From positions 1-64,000 of the forward strand of contig NZ_NKHG01000052.1 of the NCBI RefSeq assembly GCF_002744245.1: a DNA stretch of 64,000 bases. The letters are read 5' to 3'. Under the pieces are notes generated by a model. It ran no database searches. It saw only the letters and a list, made by a program, of their open reading frames with translations, and had not been told where the DNA came from. Source of the stretch: Bacillus pumilus (GTDB taxonomy: Bacteria > Bacillota > Bacilli > Bacillales > Bacillaceae). The translations under genes and the position numbers were made by a program. Shown here in pieces: positions 1 through 10,922 of the stretch; positions within the stretch are counted from its first letter, which is position 1, and every line of letters starts with the position of its first letter.

Positions 1-92
1 CACTTGATGAGGAAATACCAGAAGCGTTATACGATACTGTAGCAGAAATATTTTCTTTTATCTATAGGTTAGATCAAAAAATGCAAAAATAA
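1..92 (+). CDS. ylqH: YlqH, FlhB C-terminal-like protein (3' end only)
   Basis: Only the last 30 codons are present, ending at TAA 90-92. The readable tail contains IPEALYDTVAEIFSFIYRLD, which resembles the end of the cytoplasmic domain of FlhB-type export proteins (pattern IPxxLYxxVAxIxxFxY). In B. subtilis the gene just upstream of sucC is ylqH, a stand-alone homologue of the FlhB C-terminal domain, so both sequence and position agree. Its function is not well defined. The upstream part lies outside the window, so the NPTH-type motif and the start cannot be checked. Confidence 0.75.
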   Translation, partial: LDEEIPEALYDTVAEIFSFIYRLDQKMQK

Positions 93-184
93 GGTAAAAT
101 AAGTGATTTGGCTGAAAAATTTATATTTTTAATAAAATAAAAGTTTGAATGTTTAGAAGGATTTTATGATTTTACATAGAACCC

Positions 185-213
185 TAGACATTCTCTTTTT
201 TATTCTTTAAAAT
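185..213 (+). promoter_or_regulatory. Sigma-A promoter of sucCD
   Basis: TAGACA (185-190), a 17-bp spacer, then TAAAAT (208-213). Each hexamer matches 5 of 6 consensus positions. The expected transcript start is near 220, about 50 nt before sucC. The 93-268 interval has no gene. Confidence 0.6.
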
Positions 214-268
214 GAAAGCGCAGTCTATTTTATAATTTTTGTTTCTACATATGTTGGGAGGATGGGAA

Positions 269-1429
269 ATGAATATCCATGAGTACCAAGGAAAAGAAAT
301 CCTAAGAAAATATGGGGTTTCAGTTCCAAATGGTAAAGTAGCATTTACAGCTGATGAAGCAGTGAAAGCATCAGAAGAGCTAGGAAGCTCTGTATATGTC
401 GTAAAAGCACAGATTCATGCAGGCGGCCGTGGTAAAGCAGGCGGGGTAAAAATTGCAAAAACAAAAGATGAAGTGAAAGGGTTTGCAGAGGAATTACTCG
501 GCAAGACACTTGTCACACATCAAACAGGGCCTGAAGGGCGTGAAATAAAACGCTTACTTATTGAAGAAGGCTGCGATATTCAAAAGGAATACTATGTTGG
601 ACTTGTTTTGGATAGAGCGACATCAAGAATTGTCTTAATGGCTTCTGAAGAAGGCGGTACTGAAATTGAAGAAGTAGCAGAAAAAACGCCAGAAAAAATC
701 GTGAAAGTGGTCATCGACCCAGCGATTGGTCTTCAAGCCTATCAGGCAAGAGAAGTCGCATTTAAAATTAATATTCCAACAAAATTAGTTGGACAAGCTG
801 TTAAGTTTATGACAAGTCTTTACAATGCGTTTATTGAAAAAGACTGTTCAATTGCTGAGATCAATCCACTTGTTGTAACAGGCGATGGAAAAGTCATGGC
901 GCTTGATGCAAAATTAAACTTTGATAGCAACGCCTTATATAGACAAAAAGATATACTAGAATACCGTGATCTCGATGAAGAGGATCCAAAGGAAATTGAA
1001 GCATCTAAATATGATTTAAGCTACATTTCCCTAGATGGCAATATTGGCTGTATGGTCAATGGAGCAGGTCTTGCGATGTCTACGATGGATATCATCAAGC
1101 ATTACGGGGGGGACCCTGCGAACTTCTTAGACGTTGGCGGCGGCGCAACTGCTGAAAAAGTAACGGAAGCATTTAAAATCATCTTATCTGATCAAAATGT
1201 AAAAGGGATTTTCGTAAACATTTTTGGCGGCATCATGAAATGTGATGTTATTGCAGAAGGTGTTGTTGAAGCAACGAAACAAGTCGGCTTAACATTACCG
1301 CTCGTTGTACGTCTTGAAGGAACTAACGTTGAATTAGGGAAGAAAATCCTGAGTGATTCAGGCTTAAATATCACTTCTGCTGAGTCTATGGCTGACGGGG
1401 CAGAAAAGATTGTATCTTTAGTCAAGTAG
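269..1429 (+). CDS. sucC: Succinyl-CoA synthetase (ADP-forming) beta subunit
   Basis: TCA-cycle enzyme that with SucD interconverts succinyl-CoA and succinate with substrate-level ATP formation. The protein is 386 aa, the usual family length. It opens with [12 protein letters not shown], typical of SucC. An ATP-grasp domain fills the N-terminal two thirds ([16 protein letters not shown] near residues 43-58), and a CoA-ligase domain follows with the glycine-rich GGGAT and [15 protein letters not shown] segments. The ATG at 269 follows GGGAGGA at correct distance; an upstream in-frame TTG at 239 would add ten residues foreign to the family. sucD follows after 22 bp. Confidence 0.97.
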   Translation: MNIHEYQGKEILRKYGVSVPNGKVAFTADEAVKASEELGSSVYVVKAQIHAGGRGKAGGVKIAKTKDEVKGFAEELLGKTLVTHQTGPEGREIKRLLIEEGCDIQKEYYVGLVLDRATSRIVLMASEEGGTEIEEVAEKTPEKIVKVVIDPAIGLQAYQAREVAFKINIPTKLVGQAVKFMTSLYNAFIEKDCSIAEINPLVVTGDGKVMALDAKLNFDSNALYRQKDILEYRDLDEEDPKEIEASKYDLSYISLDGNIGCMVNGAGLAMSTMDIIKHYGGDPANFLDVGGGATAEKVTEAFKIILSDQNVKGIFVNIFGGIMKCDVIAEGVVEATKQVGLTLPLVVRLEGTNVELGKKILSDSGLNITSAESMADGAEKIVSLVK

Positions 1430-1451
1430 AGCAGAAAGGCAGGGAACCTAA

Positions 1452-2354
1452 ATGAGTGTATTTATTAATAAAAATACGAGAGTAATTGTTCAGGGAATTA
1501 CCGGTTCAACCGCATTGTTCCATACAAAACAAATGATTGAGTACGGAACAAATATTGTTGGCGGTGTCACACCTGGAAAAGGTGGAACTGAAGTAGAAGG
1601 AGTTCCTGTATTTAATACTGTATCTGAAGCAGTACAGACAACGGGAGCAAACGCTTCTGTTATCTATGTACCTGCACCATTTGCAGCAGATGCCATTTTA
1701 GAGGCTGTTGATGCAGAAGTGGATCTTGTCATTTGTATTACTGAACATATTCCAGTTCTTGATATGGTTAAAGTAAAACGGTATATGGAAGGCAAGAAGA
1801 CAAGACTTGTTGGGCCAAACTGCCCTGGTGTGATTACACCTGAAGAATGTAAAATTGGCATCATGCCTGGCTACATTCATAAAAAAGGTCATGTTGGCGT
1901 TGTTTCACGCTCTGGAACGCTTACATATGAAGCGGTACATCAGCTTTCAGAGGCTGGCGTTGGACAATCGACAGCTGTAGGAATCGGTGGAGACCCAGTA
2001 AACGGGACGAACTTTATTGATGTATTAAAAGCCTTCAATGAAGATCCTGATACGCATGCTGTCATTATGATCGGTGAAATTGGCGGTACGGCTGAAGAAG
2101 AAGCAGCTGAATGGGTGAAAGCAAATATGACGAAACCAGTTGTTGGCTTTATTGGCGGTAAGACGGCGCCTCCAGGAAAACGCATGGGACATGCTGGTGC
2201 AATTATTTCTGGTGGTAAAGGCACAGCTGATGAAAAAGTAAAAACAATGCGTGAATGTGGAATTGAAGTGGCAGAGACACCATCTGTCATGGGAGAAACC
2301 TTAATTAAAGTGTTAAAGGAGAAAAATCTCTTCGAAGCTTGTAAAACGCATTAA
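1452..2354 (+). CDS. sucD: Succinyl-CoA synthetase alpha subunit
   Basis: Partner of SucC; carries the CoA-binding Rossmann domain and the phosphohistidine of the catalytic cycle. It is 300 aa, full length. An early [14 protein letters not shown] segment begins the CoA-binding fold, [10 protein letters not shown] lies mid-protein, and the active-site His is about residue 247 in [18 protein letters not shown]. It is co-transcribed with sucC (22-bp gap) and followed seven bases later by an intrinsic terminator, so sucCD forms a two-gene operon. Confidence 0.97.
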   Translation: MSVFINKNTRVIVQGITGSTALFHTKQMIEYGTNIVGGVTPGKGGTEVEGVPVFNTVSEAVQTTGANASVIYVPAPFAADAILEAVDAEVDLVICITEHIPVLDMVKVKRYMEGKKTRLVGPNCPGVITPEECKIGIMPGYIHKKGHVGVVSRSGTLTYEAVHQLSEAGVGQSTAVGIGGDPVNGTNFIDVLKAFNEDPDTHAVIMIGEIGGTAEEEAAEWVKANMTKPVVGFIGGKTAPPGKRMGHAGAIISGGKGTADEKVKTMRECGIEVAETPSVMGETLIKVLKEKNLFEACKTH

Positions 2355-2360
2355 TGACAC

Positions 2361-2396
2361 AAGAAGACTTGTTCTTTGACAAGTCTTCTTCTTTCT
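2361..2396 (+). terminator. Intrinsic terminator after sucD
   Basis: Perfect 12-bp inverted repeat, AAGAAGACTTGT (2361-2372) and ACAAGTCTTCTT (2379-2390), with a 6-nt loop and a pyrimidine-rich tail CTTTCT. Confidence 0.8.
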
Positions 2397-2417
2397 ATCT
2401 TAAATTGGAGGAATGGT

Positions 2418-3320
2418 ATGTACAACGTGTCCGAAAGAATGATTTTTCACCGCTTAAAAGGCCTCATCTCACCCTCTTTGTTAACAAAATGGTGGAAAGT
2501 CGATCCTGAATTATATTTAAATGAAGAAACACATCATTTCATGCAGGATCGTTCAATACAAACGATCGACTTTATCCGCTTAAAAAAAGCTGAAGAAAAT
2601 GAATTCCCCATTTTTCAACACATCGTTCAAGCCTATTTAAAGCAAAACATTCACATGATTCCCATCACATCACCCTTATATCCCAGCACACTTAAAAACA
2701 TTTATGATCCTCCCCCTGTGTTATTCCTAAAAGGAAACATATCATATTTAAATGAATATAAAAGTTTAGGTGTAGTAGGTACGCGTGTGCCATCGTCTTA
2801 CGGAGAAGCATGTGTGAAAAAGATTGTTGGTGAACTTGTAAAGGAAGATTGGATGATTGTCAGTGGCTTGGCAAAAGGAATCGATGGACTTGCACACAAG
2901 GAGTGCATTAGAAAACAAGGGAGAACCATTGGTGTTGTGGCTGGTGGCTTTCAGTATGTATATCCAAAGGAACATGTGCAAATGGCTCAATACATAGGAG
3001 AGCATCATTTGCTTTTGTCAGAGCACCCACCTTATATCAAACCAGAAAAGTGGCACTTTCCAATGAGAAATCGTTTGATTAGTGCATTAACAAAAGGAAC
3101 CATCGTGATTCAGTGCAAAGAAAAGAGCGGTTCTCTTATTACAGCATACCAAGCGCTTGAGCAAGGAAAAGAAGTGTTTGCTGTTGCAGGTTCGATCTTT
3201 GATCCTAATTCCACAGGTCCTGCAAGACTCATTCAGCAGGGAGCAAAGCTTGTTCATTCGACAAAGGATATTTTAGAGGAATTCTCCTTTCATGGCGTTC
3301 AATATACTGAACTCTCATAA
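2418..3320 (+). CDS. dprA: DNA-processing protein DprA (Smf)
   Basis: Binds incoming single-stranded DNA during transformation and loads RecA. The 300-aa product has an N-terminal helical region and a Rossmann-like DprA domain. Visible hallmarks are the GTR motif of VVGTRVPSSYG, SGLAKGIDGLAHK, and the RNRLISALT loop followed by IVIQ. The start at ATG 2418 is preceded by GGAGG (2407-2411) with 6-nt spacing; the longer reading from 2376 lies inside the sucD terminator and has no ribosome site. The dprA-topA order is as in B. subtilis, where the gene is called smf/dprA. Confidence 0.95.
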   Translation: MYNVSERMIFHRLKGLISPSLLTKWWKVDPELYLNEETHHFMQDRSIQTIDFIRLKKAEENEFPIFQHIVQAYLKQNIHMIPITSPLYPSTLKNIYDPPPVLFLKGNISYLNEYKSLGVVGTRVPSSYGEACVKKIVGELVKEDWMIVSGLAKGIDGLAHKECIRKQGRTIGVVAGGFQYVYPKEHVQMAQYIGEHHLLLSEHPPYIKPEKWHFPMRNRLISALTKGTIVIQCKEKSGSLITAYQALEQGKEVFAVAGSIFDPNSTGPARLIQQGAKLVHSTKDILEEFSFHGVQYTELS

Positions 3321-3373
3321 AAATATCGTTTGACAAAAGACATAGGAATATTTAATAATAGTGAGGATTTAAG

Positions 3374-3401
3374 TTTACACTTTGTTTTTCGTGTTTATAA
3401 T
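3374..3401 (+). promoter_or_regulatory. Candidate sigma-A promoter for topA
   Basis: TTTACA (3374-3379), 16-bp spacer, perfect TATAAT (3396-3401), about 110 nt before the topA start. A second possible element lies just upstream: a perfect TTGACA at 3330-3335, but with only a weak -10 (TAATAA) at 3353-3358. Confidence 0.55.
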
Positions 3402-3513
3402 GATGTTCATCATAAAGAATTTTTAACGATTGCCTGTTAGATACGTGCAATTAACATAAATATGAATGTTGAAATGTATAAAGAGAGAACACCTCTTAAG
3501 GGGGATTTTGAGT

Positions 3514-5589
3514 ATGGCTGATTATTTAGTCATCGTTGAGTCGCCAGCAAAGGCGAAAACGATAGAGCGTTATTTAGGAAAAAAGTATAAAGTAAAGGCT
3601 TCAATGGGGCATATAAGGGATTTACCGAAAAGTCAGCTGGGTGTTGACACTGAGCATGACTTCGAACCGAGATATATTACGATTCGCGGGAAAGGTCCAG
3701 TTTTAAAGGAATTAAAAACAGCGGCGAAAAAAGCAAAGAAAGTCTATCTCGCAGCTGACCCCGATAGAGAGGGAGAAGCAATTGCTTGGCATTTAGCACA
3801 CAGCCTTGACCTTGACCTCTCTTCAGATTGCCGCGTTGTTTTTAATGAGATTACGAAAGATGCGATTAAAGATTCCTTTAAGCATCCACGTATGATCAAT
3901 ATGGACTTGGTTGATGCGCAGCAGGCAAGACGAATTTTAGATCGTCTTGTTGGGTATAAAATCAGCCCAATTTTATGGAAAAAAGTCAAAAAGGGATTAA
4001 GCGCTGGGCGTGTTCAATCTGTTGCACTCCGCTTGATAATTGATCGCGAGAATGAAATTAATGAATTCAAACCAGAGGAATACTGGACAATTGATGGTAC
4101 GTTCTTAAAAGGAAAAGAATCCTTCGAGGCTAGTTTCTTTGGTGTCAATGGCAAAAAACACCCACTGAAAACAAAAGAAGATGTAAAAGAAATCCTTTCG
4201 AAATTAAAGGGAAGTAAATTCTCTGTAGAAAAAGTGACGAAGAAAGAGCGAAAACGCAATCCGGCTGTTCCGTTTACGACATCTACCTTGCAGCAAGAGG
4301 CTGCAAGAAAACTAAACTTCCGTGCGAAAAAAACAATGATGATTGCACAGCAATTATATGAAGGAATTGATCTTGGTAAAGAAGGTACAGTAGGACTCAT
4401 TACATATATGAGAACGGACTCAACGCGTATTTCAAATACCGCAATTGAAGAAGTATCTGCTTTCATTGATCAAACGTACGGCAAGAATTTCTTAAGTACA
4501 ACCAAGCGTACTGGCAAAAAGAGCGAAAATGCACAAGATGCTCACGAAGCCATTCGACCGACTTCTACGTTAAGAAAACCAGCAGATGTCAAACACGTGC
4601 TAAGTAGAGATCAGCTTCGTCTTTATAAATTGATTTGGGAACGATTTGTGGCAAGCCAAATGGCGCCAGCTGTTCTTGATACAATGAGTGTGGATCTTGA
4701 AAATAACGGTCTTACTTTCCGTGCAAATGGGAGTAAGGTGAAATTTCCTGGGTTTATGAAGGTATATGTGGAAGGAAAGGACGACCAGCTAGAAGAAAAG
4801 GACAAAATGCTTCCTGATCTAAAAGAGGGTGACACAGTTCTTTCAAAAGATATCGAACCTGAACAGCACTTCACACAGCCACCTCCGCGCTATACAGAGG
4901 CAAGGCTTGTCAAAACGCTTGAAGAGCTCGGTATAGGCCGTCCATCTACGTATGCACCAACTTTAGATACGATTCAAAAGCGCGGCTATGTCGCACTTGA
5001 TAACAAACGATTTACCCCAACAGAGCTTGGAGAAATTGTACTCAACTTAATTATTGAATTCTTCCCTGAAATCATTAACGTGGAATTCACCGCAAAAATG
5101 GAAAAAGAACTTGATAGCGTAGAAGAAGGTACGATTGAATGGGTTCGTATTATCGACAGCTTCTATCAAGACTTTGCAAAACGGGTAGAAAAAGCTGAAG
5201 CAGAGATGCAAGAAGTAGAAATTGAACCCGAATACGCCGGGGTTGATTGTGAAGAGTGTGGTCATCCGATGGTTTACAAAATGGGGAGATACGGTAAGTT
5301 CATGGCTTGCTCTAATTTTCCAGATTGCCGGAATACAAAACCAATCGTTAAAGATATCGGTGTCAAATGCCCAACATGTCACGAAGGAAATATCGTTGAA
5401 AGAAAATCAAAGAAACGCCGGATTTTCTATGGCTGTGATCGTTTTCCAGAGTGTGAATTCGTTTCTTGGGACAAACCAATTGAAAGAAAGTGTCCAAAAT
5501 GCGAAAATATGCTTGTAGAGAAAAAGCTGAAAAAAGGCGTTCAAGTTCAATGTGTGAATTGTGATTATAAAGAGGAACAACAAAAATAG
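3514..5589 (+). CDS. topA: DNA topoisomerase I
   Basis: Type IA topoisomerase that relaxes negative supercoils. The 691-aa length equals the B. subtilis enzyme. Order: Toprim domain ([19 protein letters not shown] at the N-terminus, then [12 protein letters not shown]), the central gate domain with the catalytic Tyr in [11 protein letters not shown] near residue 300, and three C-terminal Cys4 zinc ribbons (CEECGHP...CSNFPDC, CPTCHEG...CDRFPEC, CPKCEN...CVNC). The ATG at 3514 follows AAGGGGG; the upstream in-frame ATG at 3466 has no good ribosome site and adds 16 non-family residues. Confidence 0.97.
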   Translation: MADYLVIVESPAKAKTIERYLGKKYKVKASMGHIRDLPKSQLGVDTEHDFEPRYITIRGKGPVLKELKTAAKKAKKVYLAADPDREGEAIAWHLAHSLDLDLSSDCRVVFNEITKDAIKDSFKHPRMINMDLVDAQQARRILDRLVGYKISPILWKKVKKGLSAGRVQSVALRLIIDRENEINEFKPEEYWTIDGTFLKGKESFEASFFGVNGKKHPLKTKEDVKEILSKLKGSKFSVEKVTKKERKRNPAVPFTTSTLQQEAARKLNFRAKKTMMIAQQLYEGIDLGKEGTVGLITYMRTDSTRISNTAIEEVSAFIDQTYGKNFLSTTKRTGKKSENAQDAHEAIRPTSTLRKPADVKHVLSRDQLRLYKLIWERFVASQMAPAVLDTMSVDLENNGLTFRANGSKVKFPGFMKVYVEGKDDQLEEKDKMLPDLKEGDTVLSKDIEPEQHFTQPPPRYTEARLVKTLEELGIGRPSTYAPTLDTIQKRGYVALDNKRFTPTELGEIVLNLIIEFFPEIINVEFTAKMEKELDSVEEGTIEWVRIIDSFYQDFAKRVEKAEAEMQEVEIEPEYAGVDCEECGHPMVYKMGRYGKFMACSNFPDCRNTKPIVKDIGVKCPTCHEGNIVERKSKKRRIFYGCDRFPECEFVSWDKPIERKCPKCENMLVEKKLKKGVQVQCVNCDYKEEQQK

Positions 5590-5619
5590 CGGTGAGCAGC
5601 CTTGTTCACCTGCTTTTTT
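5588..5619 (+). terminator. Probable terminator after topA
   Basis: AGC-GGTGA (5588-5595) pairs with TCACC-TGCT (5606-5614) with one bulged base, followed by a run of six T. It overlaps the last base of the topA stop codon. Confidence 0.6.
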
Positions 5620-5660
5620 ATGTCATCAAATAGAACATACGAAATAGGAGAGTTGTACAA

Positions 5661-6965
5661 ATGAGTCAATTTGTAAATGTGATCGGAGCAGGGTTAGCGG
5701 GAAGTGAAGCTGCATGGCAAATTGCCAAGCGCGGAATTAAAGTCAATCTGTATGAAATGAGACCTGTTAAACAAACCCCAGCTCACCACACTGATAAATT
5801 TGCGGAGCTCGTTTGCAGTAATTCATTGCGTGCGAACGCTTTGACAAATGCAGTAGGTGTATTAAAGGAAGAAATGCGTCATTTAGATTCCGCGATTATT
5901 GCAGCAGCGGATGAAAGCTCAGTTCCTGCTGGCGGAGCGCTTGCAGTAGATCGTCATGAATTTGCAGCAAACGTCACAGACCGCGTGAAAAATCACCCGA
6001 ATGTCACTGTCTTTCAAGAGGAAGTACAGAGCATTCCAGAAGGCCCAACAATCATCGCGACTGGTCCACTTACTTCAGAAGCTCTTTCAAAAGAATTAAA
6101 ATCTTTAACTGGTGAAGAGTATCTTTATTTCTACGATGCAGCAGCACCAATATTAGAGAAAGATAGCATAGATATGAATAAAGTGTACTTGAAATCACGC
6201 TATGATAAAGGGGAAGCTGCTTATTTAAACTGCCCGATGACAGAAGAGGAATTCGATCGTTTTTACGATGCGTTAATTTCTGCTGAAACTGTACCATTAA
6301 AAGAGTTCGAAAAAGAAATCTTCTTTGAAGGCTGTATGCCAATTGAAGTCATGGCGAAAAGAGGAAAGAAAACCATGCTGTTTGGCCCGATGAAACCAGT
6401 AGGGCTTGAAGACCCGAAGACAGGGAAAAGACCTTACGCTGTTGTTCAATTAAGACAGGATGATGCAGCGGGTACTTTATATAACATCGTTGGTTTCCAA
6501 ACCCATCTGAAGTGGGGCGATCAAAAAGAAGTGTTCCGTCTGATTCCAGGTCTTGAGCAAGCAGAGATTGTTCGTTATGGTGTGATGCACCGTAATACAT
6601 TTATCAACTCGCCAAGCCTTTTAAAACCTACTTATCAGTTTAAAAACAGAGATGATCTATTCTTTGCCGGACAAATGACAGGTGTTGAAGGCTATGTTGA
6701 ATCTGCAGCTTCAGGATTAGTGGCTGGGATTAATGCGGCTCGTTTTGTTAAGGGAGAAGAGCTTGTCACACTTCCTGAGGAAACGGCGATAGGCAGTATG
6801 GCTCACTACATCACGTCAACAAACAAGAAAAGCTTCCAGCCGATGAATGCAAACTTTGGTTTGCTGAAAGATCTTGGCGTTCGAATAAAAAATAAACAAG
6901 AACGGTATGCAGAGTACGCTAAGCGCGCAATCGAAACTATTCAAACTATTTCGAAATCTCTGTAG
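5661..6965 (+). CDS. trmFO: tRNA (uracil-54-C5)[17 protein letters not shown] TrmFO, folate/FAD dependent
   Basis: Makes ribothymidine at tRNA position 54 using methylenetetrahydrofolate and FADH2; formerly called GidA-like Gid. The 434-aa protein begins with the FAD-binding Rossmann motif [19 protein letters not shown] (residues ~7-25). Further family signs are the [10 protein letters not shown] segment near residue 50 and [19 protein letters not shown] near residue 330, the second FAD contact. Lacks the long C-terminal domain of MnmG, which separates the two families. ATG 5661 follows GGAGAG. Confidence 0.95.
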   Translation: MSQFVNVIGAGLAGSEAAWQIAKRGIKVNLYEMRPVKQTPAHHTDKFAELVCSNSLRANALTNAVGVLKEEMRHLDSAIIAAADESSVPAGGALAVDRHEFAANVTDRVKNHPNVTVFQEEVQSIPEGPTIIATGPLTSEALSKELKSLTGEEYLYFYDAAAPILEKDSIDMNKVYLKSRYDKGEAAYLNCPMTEEEFDRFYDALISAETVPLKEFEKEIFFEGCMPIEVMAKRGKKTMLFGPMKPVGLEDPKTGKRPYAVVQLRQDDAAGTLYNIVGFQTHLKWGDQKEVFRLIPGLEQAEIVRYGVMHRNTFINSPSLLKPTYQFKNRDDLFFAGQMTGVEGYVESAASGLVAGINAARFVKGEELVTLPEETAIGSMAHYITSTNKKSFQPMNANFGLLKDLGVRIKNKQERYAEYAKRAIETIQTISKSL

Positions 6966-6972
6966 TAAAACA

Positions 6973-7002
6973 TTGCACGAAAAGCAAGATGTGTGATACC
7001 AT
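6973..7002 (+). promoter_or_regulatory. Candidate promoter of xerC-hslVU-codY
   Basis: Weak -35 TTGCAC (6973-6978), 18-bp spacer, TACCAT (6997-7002) preceded by TG one base upstream (extended -10). It lies 25 nt before xerC. In B. subtilis the codVWXY genes form one operon, so a promoter is expected here. Confidence 0.35.
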
Positions 7003-7027
7003 TTAAAAGCCTTAAAGAGGTGTAAAA

Positions 7028-7945
7028 ATGACGAATAAACAGCGTCTTGTCCACTTATTCATTGAATATTTACAAATTGAAAAAAACTATTCAGCTTTGA
7101 CGATCTCCGGATATACAGAAGCCATCGAAGAGTTTGTCAGATTTATGAACATTCAAGGAATAAACGGTTTTGAAGAGGTATCCTATCAAGATACGAGAAT
7201 TTATTTAACAGAAGCTTATGAAAAAGGCCTTACAAGAAGAACGATTAGTAAGAAAGTCTCTGCGCTTCGCAGCTTTTATAAATTTTTATTAAGAGAACAG
7301 CTTGTGACAGAAAATCCTTTTTTACTCGTTAGCTTACCAAAGCAAGATAAGCGAATTCCTTCATTTTTGTATGAAGAGGAACTAAAAGAGCTTTTTACAG
7401 TTTCTGATGTAAGTACACCGCTTGGACAAAGAAATCAAGCCATTTTAGAACTTCTTTATGCAACAGGTATGAGGGTCAGTGAGTTATGTTCATTAAAAGA
7501 ATCTGATCTTGATTTATCGATGGATACAGTGCTTGTTCATGGGAAAGGCAGCAAACAGCGGTATGTTCCTTTCGGGTCGTACGCACATGAAGCGCTGTCC
7601 ACTTATTTAGAGGATGGAAGGCAGAAGCTGATAGCTAAGGGGAAAGACCGTGCTGAGACGCATGTGTTTTTGAATCAGCGCGGAGCTCCTCTTACAGATA
7701 GAGGCGTTCGATTCATTCTAACTGAATTAATGAAAAAGGCGTCAGGCACATTACATATCCATCCTCACATGTTAAGGCACACCTTTGCCACACACCTCTT
7801 GAACGAAGGGGCGGATTTGAGAAGTGTTCAAGAACTTCTCGGGCACTCAAATTTATCATCAACACAGGTGTATACACATGTATCAAAAGATTCTTTAAGA
7901 AAAACGTACATGTCTCATCACCCAAGGGCTTTTAAACGATCCTAA
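7028..7945 (+). CDS. xerC: Tyrosine recombinase XerC (CodV)
   Basis: Site-specific recombinase that with XerD resolves chromosome dimers at dif. The 305-aa protein has an N-terminal SAM-like core-binding domain (residues ~1-90) and a C-terminal catalytic domain. The catalytic set is visible: Arg in [12 protein letters not shown], Lys in HGKGSKQR, HxxR in [14 protein letters not shown], His in LGHSNLSST, and the nucleophile Tyr in QVYTHV. First gene of the codVWXY-type operon; 14 bp separate it from hslV. ATG 7028 follows AAAGAGGTG. Confidence 0.95.
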   Translation: MTNKQRLVHLFIEYLQIEKNYSALTISGYTEAIEEFVRFMNIQGINGFEEVSYQDTRIYLTEAYEKGLTRRTISKKVSALRSFYKFLLREQLVTENPFLLVSLPKQDKRIPSFLYEEELKELFTVSDVSTPLGQRNQAILELLYATGMRVSELCSLKESDLDLSMDTVLVHGKGSKQRYVPFGSYAHEALSTYLEDGRQKLIAKGKDRAETHVFLNQRGAPLTDRGVRFILTELMKKASGTLHIHPHMLRHTFATHLLNEGADLRSVQELLGHSNLSSTQVYTHVSKDSLRKTYMSHHPRAFKRS

Positions 7946-7959
7946 AAGGAGGTTTTTTA

Positions 7960-8505
7960 ATGTCATCATTTCATGCAACAACCATCTTTGCCGTTCAACA
8001 TAAAGGAAAAAGTGCAATGGCTGGCGACGGTCAAGTCACTTTTGGGCAGGCTGTCGTGATGAAACACACAGCAAAAAAAGTACGCCGTCTTTTCGGAGGC
8101 AAGGTACTGGCAGGGTTTGCAGGATCAGTAGCAGATGCATTTACACTCTTTGAAAAGTTTGAAACAAAGCTTGAAGAATATGGTGGTAATTTAAAGCGAG
8201 CAGCTGTAGAACTGGCGAAAGAATGGCGAAGTGACAAAATGCTCAGACAGCTTGAGGCAATGCTCATTGTCATGAACAAAGAAAGCATCTTGCTCGTATC
8301 TGGAACAGGAGAGGTCATCGAGCCAGATGATGGCATTTTGGCCATCGGCTCAGGCGGCAACTATGCTCTTAGCGCCGGGAGAGCACTCAAAAAACATGCA
8401 GGTGATCACCTCTCAGCTAGAGAGATTGCAAAGGCTGCTCTTGAAACGGCCGGAGAAATCTGTGTCTACACGAACGATCAAATCACTTTAGAAGAGCTTG
8501 AATAG
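7960..8505 (+). CDS. hslV: HslV/ClpQ peptidase subunit (CodW)
   Basis: Proteolytic core of the two-component HslUV (ClpYQ) ATP-dependent protease; forms double hexameric rings. It is 181 aa. The N-terminus reads [16 protein letters not shown]: compared with E. coli HslV, which begins at the catalytic Thr of TTIV, five residues precede the TT pair. In B. subtilis CodW the same extension is known and N-terminal Ser is reported to act as nucleophile. [25 protein letters not shown] and the C-terminal [12 protein letters not shown] are family hallmarks. AAAAGGAGG sits just upstream. Confidence 0.95.
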   Translation: MSSFHATTIFAVQHKGKSAMAGDGQVTFGQAVVMKHTAKKVRRLFGGKVLAGFAGSVADAFTLFEKFETKLEEYGGNLKRAAVELAKEWRSDKMLRQLEAMLIVMNKESILLVSGTGEVIEPDDGILAIGSGGNYALSAGRALKKHAGDHLSAREIAKAALETAGEICVYTNDQITLEELE

Positions 8506-8521
8506 AAAGGACATGAGACGT

Positions 8522-9922
8522 ATGGAGAAAAAGCCGTTCACCCCAAGAGAGATAGTTGGAAAGCTTGATCAATACATCATTGGTCAGCTTGATGCGAAAA
8601 AAGCAGTGGCGGTGGCTTTAAGAAACCGTTACAGAAGAAGTCTTTTACATGATAAGCTAAAGGATGAAGTCGTTCCTAAAAACATTTTAATGATTGGCCC
8701 AACAGGTGTGGGAAAAACAGAAATTGCCCGCAGAATTGCACGAATTTCTGGAGCGCCTTTTATTAAAGTGGAAGCGACGAAGTTTACTGAAGTCGGATAT
8801 GTCGGTCGTGACGTAGAATCGATGGTTAGAGATTTAGTTGAGACAGCGATCAGACTTGTCAAAGAAGAAAAGATGAAAGATGTTCAAGAAGAAGCAGAAA
8901 AACAAGCGAACAAACGTCTTGTTCATTTACTTGTCCCTGGCAAGAAAAAAAGCCAGTCTGTGAAAAATCCTTTTGAGATGCTGTTTGGCGGTTCTGATGC
9001 AGATGACCGTGATCGAGATGACTCAAATGAAGAAGTAGAGCTTGAATCGACAAGAAAACGTATTGCACACCAGCTGGCTATGGGCGAACTTGAAGACCAT
9101 TATGTCACAATAGAAGTGGAAGAGCAGCAGCCTTCCATGTTTGATATGCTTCAAGGCTCGGGTATGGAGCAAATGGGCATGAACATGCAGGATGCGCTCA
9201 GCAATCTCATGCCTAAAAAGAAAAAGCGCAGAAAGCTGACCGTCAGAGAAGCAAGAAAGGCGTTAACTGCCGAGGAAGCGTCAAAACTGATTGATATGGA
9301 TGAAGTCAGTCAGGAAGCTGTCCAAAAAGCAGAGCAGCAAGGGATTATTTTTATCGATGAAATCGACAAAATTGCCAAAAGCGGTGGAGCATCATCCGCA
9401 GATGTTTCTCGTGAAGGGGTTCAGCGCGATATTTTACCGATTGTAGAAGGTTCAACTGTGATGACGAAATATGGGGCAGTGAAAACGGATCATGTGCTTT
9501 TTGTAGCAGCAGGTGCATTTCACATGGCAAAACCCTCAGATTTGATTCCAGAGCTTCAGGGACGCTTCCCAATCCGTGTAGAATTAGATAAATTAAGTAT
9601 AGAAGACTTTGTGAAAATCTTAACGGAACCAGATAACGCGTTATTAAAGCAATATAAGGCTTTACTTGAAACGGAAGGTATATCTCTTGAATTTTCTGAC
9701 GATGCTATTCATAAGATTGCCGAAGTGGCTTATCACGTCAATCAGGAGACGGATAACATCGGTGCAAGAAGGCTTCATACCATACTTGAAAAGCTGCTTG
9801 AAGAGCTTTCATTTGAGGCGCCTGATATTACAATGGAAACGGTGACCATTACCCCTCAGTATGTAGAAGAGAAGCTAGGAAAGATTGCAAATAACAAAGA
9901 CTTAAGTCAATTTATACTTTAA
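8522..9922 (+). CDS. hslU: HslU/ClpY ATPase subunit (CodX)
   Basis: AAA+ unfoldase that feeds substrates to HslV. It is 466 aa from ATG 8522. Domains: N-domain with Walker [10 protein letters not shown] near residue 60, an inserted I-domain (~110-240) with acidic stretches and [18 protein letters not shown], Walker [11 protein letters not shown], sensor region [12 protein letters not shown], and a C-domain ending in DLSQFIL, the tail that docks into HslV. AAAGGA precedes ATG 8522; longer starts at 8498 or 8513 have poor ribosome sites and do not match the family N-terminus. Confidence 0.95.
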   Translation: MEKKPFTPREIVGKLDQYIIGQLDAKKAVAVALRNRYRRSLLHDKLKDEVVPKNILMIGPTGVGKTEIARRIARISGAPFIKVEATKFTEVGYVGRDVESMVRDLVETAIRLVKEEKMKDVQEEAEKQANKRLVHLLVPGKKKSQSVKNPFEMLFGGSDADDRDRDDSNEEVELESTRKRIAHQLAMGELEDHYVTIEVEEQQPSMFDMLQGSGMEQMGMNMQDALSNLMPKKKKRRKLTVREARKALTAEEASKLIDMDEVSQEAVQKAEQQGIIFIDEIDKIAKSGGASSADVSREGVQRDILPIVEGSTVMTKYGAVKTDHVLFVAAGAFHMAKPSDLIPELQGRFPIRVELDKLSIEDFVKILTEPDNALLKQYKALLETEGISLEFSDDAIHKIAEVAYHVNQETDNIGARRLHTILEKLLEELSFEAPDITMETVTITPQYVEEKLGKIANNKDLSQFIL

Positions 9923-9956
9923 CAAATGAATAAAGTAATCTAGGAGGATCATTATT

Positions 9957-10736
9957 ATGGCGTTACTACAAAAAACAAGGATTATTAACTCAATGCTGCA
10001 AGATGCAGCGGGTAAACCGGTTAATTTTAAAGAAATGGCAGAAACACTGAGAGATGTCATTGATTCAAACATTTTCGTATTAAGCAGAAGAGGAAAGCTT
10101 CTTGGCTACTCCATTAACCAACAGATCGAAAATGCACGTATGAAAAAAATGCTTGAAGATCGTCAATTCCCTGAAGAATATACAAAGAGTCTATTCAACG
10201 TCCCTGAAACTTCTTCAAACCTTGACATCAACAGTGAATATACAGCTTTCCCGATTGAGAATCGTGATTTATTCCAATCAGGTTTAACAACGATTGTTCC
10301 AATTATCGGAGGCGGGGATCGTTTGGGAACGTTAATCTTGTCTCGTCTACAAGATACATTCAAAGATGATGATTTAATTCTTGCTGAGTACGGAGCAACA
10401 GTTGTTGGAATGGAGATCCTTCGAGAGAAAGCGGAAGAAATCGAAGAAGAAGCAAGAAGTAAAGCGGTTGTTCAAATGGCTATTAGCTCTCTCTCATATA
10501 GTGAGCTTGAGGCGATTGAGCACATCTTTGAAGAACTTGATGGAAACGAAGGGCTGCTAGTGGCAAGTAAAATTGCTGACCGTGTAGGCATCACCCGTTC
10601 AGTGATTGTCAACGCCTTGCGTAAACTAGAAAGTGCAGGCGTGATCGAATCTCGTTCTCTTGGAATGAAGGGAACGTACATCAAAGTGTTAAACAACAAA
10701 TTTTTAATTGAACTTGAAAATTTAAAATCTCATTAA
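9957..10736 (+). CDS. codY: Global transcriptional regulator CodY
   Basis: GTP- and branched-chain-amino-acid-sensing repressor of nutrient, competence and motility genes. The 259-aa length is standard. An N-terminal GAF-like domain (~1-155) binds isoleucine/valine; a linker helix ([17 protein letters not shown]) leads to a winged helix-turn-helix ([20 protein letters not shown] near residues 203-222). Last gene of the operon, closed by a strong terminator, and directly upstream of fla/che, a known CodY target in B. subtilis. AGGAGG precedes the ATG. Confidence 0.97.
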   Translation: MALLQKTRIINSMLQDAAGKPVNFKEMAETLRDVIDSNIFVLSRRGKLLGYSINQQIENARMKKMLEDRQFPEEYTKSLFNVPETSSNLDINSEYTAFPIENRDLFQSGLTTIVPIIGGGDRLGTLILSRLQDTFKDDDLILAEYGATVVGMEILREKAEEIEEEARSKAVVQMAISSLSYSELEAIEHIFEELDGNEGLLVASKIADRVGITRSVIVNALRKLESAGVIESRSLGMKGTYIKVLNNKFLIELENLKSH

Positions 10737-10740
10737 GTAA

Positions 10741-10781
10741 AAACCCTTTTCGGCCAAAAAAATGCTGAAAAGGGTTTTTTT
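10741..10781 (+). terminator. Strong terminator after codY
   Basis: AAACCCTTTTC (10741-10751) pairs perfectly with GAAAAGGGTTT (10767-10777) and is followed by an eight-T run (10774-10781). It insulates the codY operon from fla/che. Confidence 0.9.
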
Positions 10782-10796
10782 GTCTAAAAAAAGGGG

Positions 10797-10811
10797 ATTT
10801 GTCCGAAAAAT
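10797..10811 (+). promoter_or_regulatory. Candidate CodY box (or sigma-D -10) upstream of fla/che
   Basis: The 15-mer ATTTGTCCGAAAAAT matches the CodY consensus AATTTTCWGAAAATT at 11 of 15 positions. CodY represses fla/che in B. subtilis. The same bases contain CCGA, the core of a sigma-D -10 element (GCCGATAT), with TAAA 13 bp upstream of the putative octamer, one to two bases short of ideal. I cannot decide between the two. Confidence 0.3.
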
Positions 10812-10922
10812 GACACTCTTTTTCTTAAGAAACCCCTTACAATTCTGTAGTGCTTTGAATCTAGGTCTTTATACCTATTCGTAAAATAGATATATATTAC
10901 GAGTTTTTTTTACATATACATC

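Noticed and set aside
4014-4466. 150-aa open frame on the minus strand inside topA
   Set aside because: Lies opposite a certain gene, with no recognisable domain or ribosome site; low-Ser/Phe composition of an antisense shadow.
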